The notes beneath the pieces are model-generated. The model searched no databases, had not been told where the DNA came from, and saw nothing but the letters and a program-made list of their open reading frames with translations. The position numbers and the translations under genes were made by a program. Positions 25,450 to 32,685 of a stretch of DNA of 57,314 bases are shown piece after piece. Numbering within the stretch: position 1 is the stretch's first letter; each line of letters opens with the position of its first letter. Origin of the DNA: a virus. The DNA is taken from positions 1-57,314 of IMG/VR virus record IMGVR_UViG_3300048905_000220; one strand, given 5' to 3'.

Positions 25450-25625
25450 CAGTCAGCGTCCTCTTGCTTCTTTGGCTTCCCAGCCGCGATTACGCCTCCG
25501 GCGATCATGAGCGTCCCAGCAACGAGAAAACCCGCCGCCGGGTGGAGTATTCCCGCGCCAAAAGATAGCGTTATGGCGCCACAGACGATAAGCACGTCGG
25601 GAACCGCATTGATCAGTTTCTTCAT
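25449..25625 (-). CDS. 58-residue membrane protein between terminase and portal
   Basis: A small frame starting MKKLINAVPD and ending KKQEDAD, with two hydrophobic segments (about 11-26 and 31-49). It is tightly packed: its ATG overlaps the TerL stop and its stop overlaps the portal ATG, strong support for being translated. Small membrane proteins at this place recur in HK97-type phages; the function is unknown. Confidence 0.65.
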   Translation of the reverse strand: MKKLINAVPDVLIVCGAITLSFGAGILHPAAGFLVAGTLMIAGGVIAAGKPKKQEDAD

Positions 25626-27307
25626 CGGGTATCCCAGAATGATGTTGTCGCTTCCTCGCCGCTGATCGCGCGAGCGACGCCCATGATTGCGGCCACTGGA
25701 CCGTCGATCTTCTGCTCGGGCTTTTCCTTGCGAGGATAGATATTGTCCTTGGCGTCGAGCTTGGCCACGACGTTGGACATCATCCAGGTGAGCATCGGAT
25801 TGCCATCGTGATGCACGCGCCCGGCCTTGATCGCGCTCTCAAGCTCTTTCATCGGAAGCGATAGGTTCTTTACCTGCGCCCCCAGCTCGACAGCAGTGAT
25901 GCCGTTTTTCGTAAGCCGCTGTTCCAGCTGCGCGGCGCGCCACGGGTCGAAGACAACTTCCTCCGGCCCGTACTCGGCCACCAGCGCCAGCATGTCTTCC
26001 TCGATCAGGTCGAAGTCGATTTCGGCGCCGTCATGCTGCTGCAAGAAGCCTTCGATCACCCACTTTCGGTAGGCGTTGGCGTTCTTTTCGGCGCCCTCGA
26101 TGGCGGCTTCCGGAAGGTAGTAGTCGCCGAACAGGTAGAAGTGCTGCTTGCCGTCAATCACGCGCACGAACACCAGCATGAGCACGCAGATGTCCGATCG
26201 GCTGGCCAGGTCGAGCGTCAGGTAGCAGCGATCGCCCTTGAACTGCTCTCGGCGCAGGGTGTAGTCCGCGCATTTCATCCACTCGAGCATGTTCAGCCAG
26301 GCGGACTTCGCTGAGCACCAGATGTTCAAGTGCTTCGTCTTGAAGCGAGTCTGCTTCGACGCACTCTGCGTTGCCTGTCGTTGCTGCGACAGCAAGAAGT
26401 CTTCATCAACAGAGATGCCGAAATTCGGATTTGCCTTGCGCAGCACCGCGGGGCTCGTCCAGTCATCGCCGTCGTCGATCGTATAGATCAGCGCGAACAG
26501 CTCAGGATCGTCCAACGTCCCTTCCAGCACCTTCTTGGCCTCAACCTCCTGGTCATAGCACGGGCCGGCGATATTGAAGCCTGCCGTAGTGATCATCAGG
26601 AGCAGCGGCTGTTCACGCGCGCCCATGCCGGTTTCCATGGTGTCGACCAGGTCCGACGAATCGTGCTCGTGGTACTCGTCTACAATCGCGCAAGATGGTG
26701 ACGCACCGTCGCCAGGCTTGCCGATTACAGGCTCGAAGCGCGAGCCATCTGCCGGCACGATCAGAGACTTTGCCCAGACCTCAGCGCCCAACGCTTCCTG
26801 CAGTTCCGGTGTGCGCTCGAGCATCTGCTTAGCCGGCCGGAACACCTCCCAAGCCTGCGCCTCGGTGGTCGCGCCAGAGTAGACCTCAGCACCAAACTCG
26901 CCATCGACGGAGAACATGTACAGGCCGATGCCCGAGCCGATGATCGACTTCCCGTTCTTTCGCGGCACGGCGAAGTACGCGCGGCGATAGCGCCGGCGAT
27001 CGTTCTTCTTGATCTTCCAACCGAACAGCGTCGTGAAGGCGAAGCACTGCCAAGGCTGCAGCTCGATGAGCTCGCGCTTGCGAGCCCACTTGCCCTTTGT
27101 ATGAGGCATCAGCGACAGGAACGTGCAGACCTTGTTGGCCGCATCCTCGTCGAAGTAATACGGGAACGCCTTGCGGCGGCTAGCCTTCAGGTCGTCCAGG
27201 TGCTTCTTACACGCCAGCTTGACCCACTTGCAAGCGACGATTTTTCCTTTGACGACTGCCTGCGCGTACTCCTGTGCCTTGCCGACGAAATCGGCCGGCA
27301 TAGTCAA
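25622..27307 (-). CDS. terL: Terminase large subunit
   Basis: A 561-residue packaging motor of the HK97-type family. ATPase motifs: Walker A-like VPRKNGKS (114-121) and Walker B CAIVDEYHEH with D210/E211. The C-terminal nuclease has acidic motifs such as YLTLDLASRSD and VVFDPWRA. It cuts concatemeric DNA and drives it into the prohead. Overlaps on both sides are four bases. Two near ATG codons (27307, 27301) are possible. Confidence 0.95.
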   Translation of the reverse strand: MTMPADFVGKAQEYAQAVVKGKIVACKWVKLACKKHLDDLKASRRKAFPYYFDEDAANKVCTFLSLMPHTKGKWARKRELIELQPWQCFAFTTLFGWKIKKNDRRRYRRAYFAVPRKNGKSIIGSGIGLYMFSVDGEFGAEVYSGATTEAQAWEVFRPAKQMLERTPELQEALGAEVWAKSLIVPADGSRFEPVIGKPGDGASPSCAIVDEYHEHDSSDLVDTMETGMGAREQPLLLMITTAGFNIAGPCYDQEVEAKKVLEGTLDDPELFALIYTIDDGDDWTSPAVLRKANPNFGISVDEDFLLSQQRQATQSASKQTRFKTKHLNIWCSAKSAWLNMLEWMKCADYTLRREQFKGDRCYLTLDLASRSDICVLMLVFVRVIDGKQHFYLFGDYYLPEAAIEGAEKNANAYRKWVIEGFLQQHDGAEIDFDLIEEDMLALVAEYGPEEVVFDPWRAAQLEQRLTKNGITAVELGAQVKNLSLPMKELESAIKAGRVHHDGNPMLTWMMSNVVAKLDAKDNIYPRKEKPEQKIDGPVAAIMGVARAISGEEATTSFWDTR

Positions 27308-27708
27308 TGTGCCTTTTTAGATCCGCCCATCATTTCGTGGAACGGGTTCGAGGGAGCTTGCTTTTTGATCGAGACGCGAGAGCGATCCGCCGGCGTCATG
27401 CCGAGGACCGCGAGCGCCGTGCGAATTTGCGCGACCTGGGCGGATGTGACCTCGGCGTCATCCGCCTTTCGGAACTGCGCAATTAACCGCGCCGCCAACT
27501 CGACCGCCATTCGGTCGGTCGCTTGCAAGACTGAGGCTGGTAGGACGCTGACGATTTCATTCCAGACCGCTTTTTGATGCGCCTTGAAATACGTCGGCGG
27601 CTTGACGTCGAACTCGCCGGCCTCAAAGTCTTCGCGGCGCCGGCCGGGATCCTTGTCGAACGCACCCCGAGCCTCCAGCACCGCCGAAGGGGTTCGGGGT
27701 TTGGCCAT
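27304..27708 (-). CDS. terS: Terminase small subunit (P27-type)
   Basis: A 134-residue DNA-recognition subunit starting MAKPRTPSAVLEARGAFDKDP, a P27-family hallmark, with helices including AVWNEIVSVLP and MAVELAARLIAQFRKA. GGAGG lies eight bases before the ATG at 27708, so I prefer it to the longer frame. It would bind the packaging site just upstream and recruit TerL. Confidence 0.88.
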   Translation of the reverse strand: MAKPRTPSAVLEARGAFDKDPGRRREDFEAGEFDVKPPTYFKAHQKAVWNEIVSVLPASVLQATDRMAVELAARLIAQFRKADDAEVTSAQVAQIRTALAVLGMTPADRSRVSIKKQAPSNPFHEMMGGSKKAH

Positions 27709-27762
27709 ACTTGCGACCTCCTCGGCCCAAATTCTCAATTGCGGAAATATGAAAAAGACGGA

Positions 27763-27788
27763 CTAGACGGTCTAGGGCGCAAAAGCCC
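27763..27788. other. Palindromic element, cos/packaging site candidate
   Basis: CTAGAC-G-GTCTAG is a perfect six-base inverted repeat at 27763-27775, followed by GGGC-GCAAAA-GCCC. They lie in the non-coding gap between the HNH gene and the small terminase gene, where cos sites of phages with this gene order are usually found. The exact nick positions cannot be told from sequence. Confidence 0.35.
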
Positions 27789-27795
27789 CCAAGAT

Positions 27796-28176
27796 TTACC
27801 CCGCCCGGGTACGTTCCGTCGCCGTCTTTGCTTTGTGGCAAGTAGCGCAAGCCGCCTGCAGGTTCGAGTCCGCCTCGATCTGCCCTGTGGTCCAGCCTTG
27901 GGCACGTGCCTGCGCCTTGCTCACCTTATGGTCGACCTCGCTCGCGATGAAGCGGCAGGTCGGGCCTTTGATCTGGCAGAGGCCACAATCGCGGCTCAGG
28001 ATGCGCTCGCGCGTCTGCTGCCATGCGTAGCCGTAGCCGCGCTGCGCGCTTGTCTTATCCGCGTTACTGCGAACCCAGCCCGATTCCTGCTTGGCGTGCT
28101 TCTCGCAGTAGCCCGGCGCGTCAATCAGAGCCCCGCACGCCACCTTGCGGCATATAGCTTTCGGACGAGCCGGCAT
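27796..28176 (-). CDS. HNH endonuclease next to terminase
   Basis: A 126-residue zinc-binding nuclease. Cysteine pairs (for example CGLCQIKG and CATCHKAK) frame an HNH core with SEVDHKVSKA and SNLQAACATCH. HNH proteins next to terminase take part in DNA cleavage at cos in HK97-like phages. It overlaps the upstream gene by one base. Confidence 0.88.
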   Translation of the reverse strand: MPARPKAICRKVACGALIDAPGYCEKHAKQESGWVRSNADKTSAQRGYGYAWQQTRERILSRDCGLCQIKGPTCRFIASEVDHKVSKAQARAQGWTTGQIEADSNLQAACATCHKAKTATERTRAG

Positions 28177-28535
28177 CAGTCGAGCGGCGCGCCCATGTAG
28201 CGCGCGATGTCTTCAGTCGACCAGTCGCACGGCAGGCGCCTCGATATGCGCTCCATGAACTCGCGGTGCGCGCGCTCGGCACGCTCTCGCATCCAAGCGT
28301 CGAAGTCGAATAGCGGTTCCTCGCGTGGCACAGGCTCCGGCTCGGCGTGGACAACATGCGACAAGCGGATCGAGGAGTCCAACACCATCACCCTGAAGTG
28401 CGGGGGCAGCGCACGGCGCATCCATTCCTGGATCCGGGTATGCTGTTCGGCCGTCAGCCGTTGGTCGACCGACGCGACGATCACGTCACCAGGCGCAGCG
28501 CGCAATACCTCGATCCGTGCTTGCAACTCAGTCAT
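28176..28535 (-). CDS. Hypothetical protein
   Basis: A 119-residue protein. The first half looks alpha/beta (PGDVIVASVDQRLTAEQHTR), possibly a small nucleotide- or metal-independent fold; the second half is acidic and helical (EPLFDFDAWMRERAERAHRE). Tightly packed with its neighbours. No family recognised. Confidence 0.6.
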   Translation of the reverse strand: MTELQARIEVLRAAPGDVIVASVDQRLTAEQHTRIQEWMRRALPPHFRVMVLDSSIRLSHVVHAEPEPVPREEPLFDFDAWMRERAERAHREFMERISRRLPCDWSTEDIARYMGAPLD

Positions 28536-28840
28536 CGCATACTCCAGTTGTCATCCACCTCACCGAGGTCCGCGTATGGAATGGGGCTTGCATTTGGGGC
28601 GAACAAATGCTTGAGGCGGCCGAGGCCGTTGGTCGGCACCTCGCACACCACCTCAACAAAGAGCATGCCGGTGCGGCCGTATCCTTTCGCCCGCAGCGCC
28701 TCTTGCGCCTGCTCGCACTGCGCCAGGTGTTCGCACAGCTGATTCAGGCGATGTAGGTCACTGACCTTGCCTTCGTTAGCATAGGAGCCGAAGACGGCGC
28801 GCAGGATCTCGGCGCGGTATCTGATTGCGATGGAGTTCAT
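28532..28840 (-). CDS. Hypothetical protein
   Basis: A 102-residue protein starting MNSIAIRYRAEILRAVF, with a helical N-terminus and a strand-rich middle (GMLFVEVVCEVPTNG). The start at 28840 overlaps the next small frame (ATGA). No function recognised. Confidence 0.55.
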   Translation of the reverse strand: MNSIAIRYRAEILRAVFGSYANEGKVSDLHRLNQLCEHLAQCEQAQEALRAKGYGRTGMLFVEVVCEVPTNGLGRLKHLFAPNASPIPYADLGEVDDNWSMR

Positions 28841-28929
28841 GCCGCCGCCCGCGCGACGTCGATCACCGCACTCTCGCGCAGCATCTGCATCACGAACTTC
28901 AGCCAGGCGAGTTCTGCTTCGACGCTCAT
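28837..28929 (-). CDS. 30-residue microprotein
   Basis: A 30-codon frame (MSVEAELAWLKFVMQ...) with a good ribosome site (GAGGAAG) and ATGA overlaps with both neighbours. It could form one amphipathic helix. The packing supports translation; function unknown. Confidence 0.45.
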   Translation of the reverse strand: MSVEAELAWLKFVMQMLRESAVIDVARAAA

Positions 28930-29144
28930 AACTTCCTCTCCCCAAAGCCGGGCACATCCTTCTCTTCGGTAGTAAAGAGGCCATAGATCCAGGCGAAGGC
29001 AGCAAGGCCAACCAGCGTCCACATGACGCCATAGGCCCACGCCGGCGCACCGAGTCGATCAAGCAGAAGCCAATATAAGGCGGCACCCGGGAGCGGTGAG
29101 CGCGTCGGCAACGAGGACGATTTGATTGCCACCTTGCGTTTCAT
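28926..29144 (-). CDS. Small membrane protein
   Basis: A 72-residue protein: basic N-terminus (MKRKVAIKSSS) and two hydrophobic segments covering about residues 20-55 (ALYWLLLDRLG, then VMWTLVGLAAFAWIYGLF). I choose the ATG at 29144, with GAGG five bases upstream, over an earlier GTG at 29150. First gene after the structured non-coding block. Function unknown. Confidence 0.55.
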   Translation of the reverse strand: MKRKVAIKSSSLPTRSPLPGAALYWLLLDRLGAPAWAYGVMWTLVGLAAFAWIYGLFTTEEKDVPGFGERKL

Positions 29145-29159
29145 GCGCACCTCACAAAT

Positions 29160-29194
29160 AAAAAAGCCACCAGCGCATTACTGCGACAGGCGGC
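29160..29194 (-). terminator. Strong terminator at the end of the structured block
   Basis: On the minus strand GCCGCC-TGT-CGCA-GTAA-TGCG-CT-GGTGGC forms a two-part hairpin with a GNRA-type loop, followed by six T. It lies just before the small membrane gene and defines a likely 3' end for the structured RNA upstream. Confidence 0.8.
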
Positions 29195-29253
29195 GAAGGC
29201 TCTCCAACCTAGCGCGGAAATGGAGAGCTGGAGACGGGTTGCGGCGGCCGGTG

Positions 29254-29573
29254 CTAATGATCCGGCAATGACATCGTGCTGAGCGCGCACTCCATCGCAC
29301 GATCGACATCGACTAGGCGCATCAGCTAATGCGCATTCACCACACTGCCGCTGGCTACTCCCGTCGGTGGCATTCCTACCATGGAGGGTCTTGTGCGAGT
29401 AATCAGCGGTAGTGTGGTCACCGGATTACGCCGGTGAGGCGGCTGCTTACAGCGTGCAGCGGCGTTGCGCGCCCGGGTAGACGCTCGCCTGTTCTGGCCG
29501 ATGCCAGGTCAAATTCTCGTGTGCGTGTGGCGCCGTCTCTTGAGTGTCGCCGGGCGGGCGCTCCGGCACTCAT
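29254..29573 (-). other. Chain of three coupled tiny ORFs (tentative)
   Basis: Three short frames follow one another: 29418-29573 (51 residues, MSAGAPARRH...), 29326-29421 (31 residues, GTG start, overlapping the previous stop as GTGA) and 29254-29322 (22 residues, MRLVDVDRAM..., starting three bases after the previous stop). Start-stop coupling resembles that of real genes here, but ribosome sites are weak and the same DNA is packed with hairpins. The peptides recall Icd/Ash-type frames annotated over regulatory RNA in other prophages; that resemblance is from memory and unverified. Confidence 0.25.
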
Positions 29574-29637
29574 CGGGCAACTATGATCCCGTGCGCGTTT
29601 CGTCGCGCTTCTACGTGATGACCAGGTTCAGGTCGGG

Positions 29638-29664
29638 TTAAGCGATGCCGATGCCTTCTTTCAT
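29638..29664 (-). CDS. Eight-codon leader peptide candidate
   Basis: ATG followed by KEGIGIA and a TAA stop. AAGGAG sits six bases upstream, one of the best ribosome sites in this region. It lies just after the late leader terminator and before the structured block, so ribosomes here could influence RNA folding downstream. Confidence 0.3.
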   Translation of the reverse strand: MKEGIGIA

Positions 29665-29720
29665 ACCCGTCTCCTTGCGAGGTTGGCGACCTTTAGGCGG
29701 ATCGCTTACGCCGGAAATAG

Positions 29721-29748
29721 AAAAGCCCGCTGACCTTTCGGGGCGGGC
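29721..29748 (-). terminator. tR'-like terminator in the late leader
   Basis: GCCCGC/GCGGGC six-base stem (29725-29730 with 29743-29748), followed on the minus strand by TTTT. It lies about 230-260 bases after the putative late promoter and before all late genes, the same geometry as lambda pR'-tR', where Q protein is needed for read-through. Confidence 0.65.
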
Positions 29749-29985
29749 TTGGTGTGCTCCAGGGCTATCTGCCAAGTGAGCGATGTAGGTTGGTCTGCAG
29801 GCCTTTCACCCGCTACGTTTTCGGCGCCTGAGTTGCCCCAGGGATTACGCGCTTCTCGACCCATCGACAGTTCTTTCAGGCGAACGCCGGCTGTAACGCG
29901 GGCGGGGTGTTTCGACTGCCTCGGGTGATGGTGGCGCCGGGTGGCGCGCATTACATGGTGCCGAGGGAACTGTGTTGAGGACTAA

Positions 29986-30014
29986 AGTTTACGCCTGTTT
30001 TTTAGTAGATGCAA
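29986..30014 (-). promoter_or_regulatory. Putative late promoter (pR'-like)
   Basis: Minus-strand -35 TTGCAT (30014-30009) and -10 TAAACT (29991-29986), 17 bases apart, each matching four of six consensus bases. Predicted start near 29979. The stretch 29749-29979 downstream holds no convincing gene and has its own hairpins, for example GCGCC-GGGT-GGCGC in plus-strand reading. Placement between the early genes and the late operon supports it as the late promoter. Confidence 0.5.
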
Positions 30015-30041
30015 TACTGTTGTGCTGATCATTCGCTGCTT

Positions 30042-30419
30042 TTAATCGGGCGCCTCATCGCCGATTCGCGATTTCACGAACGCACGCATGGCTGCAATAA
30101 GAGCCGTCGATCCCTGAGCTTGGCACTTCCCATAGCCGACTTCCACGCCAGTGTCGAGTTCCGCTCCTTCGATTTCCGCGAACCACTCTCGATCATTCTT
30201 GCCGATTGCCGCGATCGTTATGCGAGACCGCTCAATTATCGGACCCGCCAAGCTCCAACTTGTCGAGGGGCTATAGCGCGTTTTGTCCGGTCCGACAACA
30301 CAATAACGCTGTGGAAAGCTAGGCATCATGTGGTCGTTCATGATCCCCGTTTCCATACGATGCGCTAGCGCGACTTGCGCATCGAGATCAGCTCCTTCTA
30401 GGTTATCCACCTTTCTCAC
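30042..30419 (-). CDS. NinX-like protein (DUF2591)
   Basis: A 125-residue protein with the DUF2591/NinX pattern: LEGADLDAQVALAHRM, then YSPSTSWSLAGPIIERSRI and a C-terminal STALIAAMRAFV. Function is unknown but these genes are common in the nin-type region of lambdoid phages just before Q or late genes, as here. Confidence 0.7.
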   Translation of the reverse strand: MRKVDNLEGADLDAQVALAHRMETGIMNDHMMPSFPQRYCVVGPDKTRYSPSTSWSLAGPIIERSRITIAAIGKNDREWFAEIEGAELDTGVEVGYGKCQAQGSTALIAAMRAFVKSRIGDEAPD

Positions 30420-30452
30420 GCTATCCCTTTCTTGCGCCTGAGGTATGGGCGC

Positions 30453-30839
30453 CTATTCGCTATTGTCGCACGTTGGCATTTGCCCTTGGGCAGCGCGCAT
30501 CGACTCGACCTCAGCCGGGTTCTCGTCGCGCCATTGCTGCCAGCTGCCGTCGGTCAGCTTCCACTCGATCCATTCGGGGCTATCGGCCGATGGCTGCAAC
30601 TTACGGCGCCGACGGTCAGCGCAGTGCTGACAAAGCTGGATGCACCTATCGTTTGCGCGCTGGTGTTCGCCGCAGATGAATAGGCCGCAGCCATATTCCC
30701 CGCCATACGGTTCGCCGCCGCACACGTAGCCCAGTCCGCGATCGATCTCAGCGCCACAACCCGGATGATCGCACCTCGCGGGCACGCCGTAGCCGACGTC
30801 ACGGTTCCAATTACTGTCGTATCCGATAGACCAGCCCAT
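30453..30839 (-). CDS. Cysteine-rich phage protein
   Basis: A 128-residue protein starting MGWSIGYDSNWNRDVGYG. Cysteines occur in pairs: CDHPGC, CGG, CGLFICGEH and CIQLCQHC, which should bind two zinc ions in its first 75 residues. The C-terminal part has a WIEWKLTDGSW strand and an acidic tail. Such proteins recur next to phage antiterminators; role unknown. Confidence 0.6.
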   Translation of the reverse strand: MGWSIGYDSNWNRDVGYGVPARCDHPGCGAEIDRGLGYVCGGEPYGGEYGCGLFICGEHQRANDRCIQLCQHCADRRRRKLQPSADSPEWIEWKLTDGSWQQWRDENPAEVESMRAAQGQMPTCDNSE

Positions 30840-31396
30840 TACGCCGCCTGCCGCATCTTAGCGCCGGCCCGCGCGCCGTGCGACTGGCACAGGCTCTCGA
30901 GGTCGCTCACCATGTCCTTGATGTAGCGGACTTCCAAGGCGCCGCCCTTGACCGGCTCACGGCCTGGCGTATCGGCGCAATGCGTGCAGGCTCGGCCGGA
31001 GCTCGTGCTGATCTTGGTGCCGTTGCACTGCTCACACTCGCCGCCTAACCAGTGGGCCAGCGAGTGCAGCGCGATCTTCTTATAGATGCCGATCGCCGCG
31101 GCGAGGTCCCATTCGGCCTTGATCTTGATCCACTGGCGCGCGCGGCCCTTCTCGATCACAGCATCCGTCCAGACCTTCAGCAGCACAGCCAGGTTGTGGT
31201 TACCCGATTCGAACGTCTTGTGGCTGATGCCGTCGGCGTACTTCACGCGCGAGAGCATCGAACCGAAGATGCTCCCCGAGCCGCCCGACAGGTCCGCTAG
31301 CGCCGCCGCCGCGAGGATTTCGGTCTGTTTGTGTAGTTCATCGTCCTGCAGGTTGGATGAGTTCAGGGCGTTGAGGTAGCGTTCGGCGAAGGGCAT
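30839..31396 (-). CDS. Q-type late antiterminator (zinc finger)
   Basis: A 185-residue protein. A helical N-terminal domain is followed by a zinc finger C121-x2-C124 and C137-x2-C140 (CEQCNG ... ACTHC), then a helix (DMVSDLESL). This is the layout of lambdoid Q antiterminators that load onto RNA polymerase at the late promoter. It is the last of the early genes, followed by two small genes and the late promoter-terminator. The start has AGGAGC upstream. Assignment rests on the finger, size and position. Confidence 0.7.
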   Translation of the reverse strand: MPFAERYLNALNSSNLQDDELHKQTEILAAAALADLSGGSGSIFGSMLSRVKYADGISHKTFESGNHNLAVLLKVWTDAVIEKGRARQWIKIKAEWDLAAAIGIYKKIALHSLAHWLGGECEQCNGTKISTSSGRACTHCADTPGREPVKGGALEVRYIKDMVSDLESLCQSHGARAGAKMRQAA

Positions 31397-31488
31397 GGCT
31401 TGCTCCTAGTAAATATGGAACAAGCTTAGCAGTTCGCGATTTATTTTCTTGCCTGTCCGAACTTTTCCAAATGGAAAGGCGTTGCGAA

Positions 31489-31905
31489 TTAGCCGCGCCA
31501 GCGCATCATCTCTTGGGCCTGCAGCTTCGTCTCGGCGTGCGCTGAGCTAGCACCGGACGATTCGCGCTGAAGGTGATCGATGTCGCGGGCCGCTTGCTCG
31601 ATCGCTTCCCGATAGTATTGCTCGACCCATGAGTGATCGAACAGCGTGCGGCCCGTCGACGTCCCGCGCTGGAAGATGGTGCCGGCGTTTTTCGGTTCGA
31701 GCACGATGACTTCGACCTGCAGCCCTCGCTCTCGGGTGCGCCGGCGCAGCTCGTCAGCACTTCGCGAGTCTAAGCAGCCGATCCGATCACCGTCTTTTAG
31801 GCTCTCGACAAATGCGGTCGTTCGGCCGGTACGCCGACCCGAGCGGAAGTAGACTTCAGTAGCGCCCTTTACTGCTACGCCAATGCCAAAATGGTCCATC
31901 CTCAT
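31489..31905 (-). CDS. Hypothetical phage protein with TGRT motifs
   Basis: A 138-residue protein. SGRRTGRTTAF near residue 22 looks like a Walker A loop with Lys replaced by Arg; GTSTGRTLFDHSW occurs again near residue 80. A helical tail follows. It could be a degenerate P-loop protein. No known role; found among recombination and replication genes. Confidence 0.55.
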   Translation of the reverse strand: MRMDHFGIGVAVKGATEVYFRSGRRTGRTTAFVESLKDGDRIGCLDSRSADELRRRTRERGLQVEVIVLEPKNAGTIFQRGTSTGRTLFDHSWVEQYYREAIEQAARDIDHLQRESSGASSAHAETKLQAQEMMRWRG

Positions 31906-31951
31906 CCCCTTGTTATGTGCCGCGCAAATCGGTGCGCTGCTTGCCGCCGGC

Positions 31952-32356
31952 TTAGTCCGCTTTCTTGTTCCGGTCGACCTCGCCGATCTCGATGCGTACG
32001 CCGCCAGGCTTTGCCCCGTACTCCCGCCGGATCGTCACCGGGTCGAATTGACTATCGTTAACCTCCAGCGCGTCCGCCACCCCGTCCAGCGCTGGCTTGC
32101 AGGCAGCTAGCAGGTTATCCCGGTCGCGGTGGCGCCGATCTGGCTGGATGAATGTGATCACTAGGGGCACCGTATCAGCCTTGCGGCGCTCGACGCCGAA
32201 CCAGGGAGTGCCCAGCGCCGCGACTCGGGCCAAAGCGTAGGCGCTGGTGCGTGCGGCCTTGCGTAGGGCCGATGTCGCGGCCCAGTGGACGCCCTTGGAG
32301 CGGTTCGGGTTCAGCTTGCTGTTGGGGAACGGTAGCTCGACGACGATCATCGGCAA
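31952..32356 (-). CDS. rusA: RusA-like Holliday junction resolvase
   Basis: A 134-residue endonuclease. It has the family motif DRDNLLAACKPALDGVADAL, with the acidic residues that bind metal, followed by VNDSQF. It would resolve branched DNA made during phage replication before packaging. It overlaps the gene upstream. Confidence 0.9.
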   Translation of the reverse strand: MPMIVVELPFPNSKLNPNRSKGVHWAATSALRKAARTSAYALARVAALGTPWFGVERRKADTVPLVITFIQPDRRHRDRDNLLAACKPALDGVADALEVNDSQFDPVTIRREYGAKPGGVRIEIGEVDRNKKAD

Positions 32357-32685
32357 GCCTCCAGCTCCGCAATCGCAGCGTCGACGATCAGGCGCCGGAC
32401 GTTGGCGCCAGGACCTTCACCGGGCTGCGGATCTCGTACGAGGTCGCAACCGAGCTTCGGCGTGCCGACCACCGCGCGGTGGCGCCAAAACCTAGCCCGG
32501 CTAATAAACTGGATCATCAAAGGCCCGCAGGCATTCCAGTCGTTGACCCAGTCCGGCACCTTCGCCTGATCGCGCGAAGCTGGATTCCCTCCCGGCGGCA
32601 TCCCAAGCAACGCGCCCCCGACGTCGAATATGTCCGTCCAGCCCAGTAGCTCAGCCAAGCGGCGGTTTGCGTCCATTCCAGTCAT
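32347..32685 (-). CDS. Hypothetical phage protein
   Basis: A 112-residue protein starting MTGMDANRRLAELLGW, with WTDIFDVGGALLGMPPGG near the start and a C-terminal helix (VRRLIVDAAIAELE). The NDWNACGPLMIQ motif is like those in small phage early proteins that vary in length. ATG at 32685 overlaps the upstream stop. Function unknown. Confidence 0.6.
   Translation of the reverse strand: MTGMDANRRLAELLGWTDIFDVGGALLGMPPGGNPASRDQAKVPDWVNDWNACGPLMIQFISRARFWRHRAVVGTPKLGCDLVRDPQPGEGPGANVRRLIVDAAIAELEACR

Larger units (their letters stand above)
29160..29620 (-). ncRNA. Candidate structured non-coding RNA
   Basis: About 460 bases with no ordinary gene but a chain of short, mostly perfect hairpins: 29200-29227, 29247-29266, 29273-29303, 29317-29334, 29418-29437, 29442-29460, 29494-29507 and one near 29593-29608, plus a long one with 22-base arms at 29339-29360 and 29397-29418 (19 Watson-Crick pairs and one wobble). 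The series ends in a terminator on the minus strand. It lies in the leader of the late operon, after a Q-type promoter and terminator. Possible roles: late leader, antisense RNA or host-interacting phage RNA. Overlapping tiny frames could also be genes; see the separate entry. Confidence 0.5.

Noticed and set aside
29706-29951. 81-residue minus-strand ORF in the late leader
   Set aside because: It reads through the terminator hairpin at 29721-29748, has His/Arg-rich random composition and no ribosome site.
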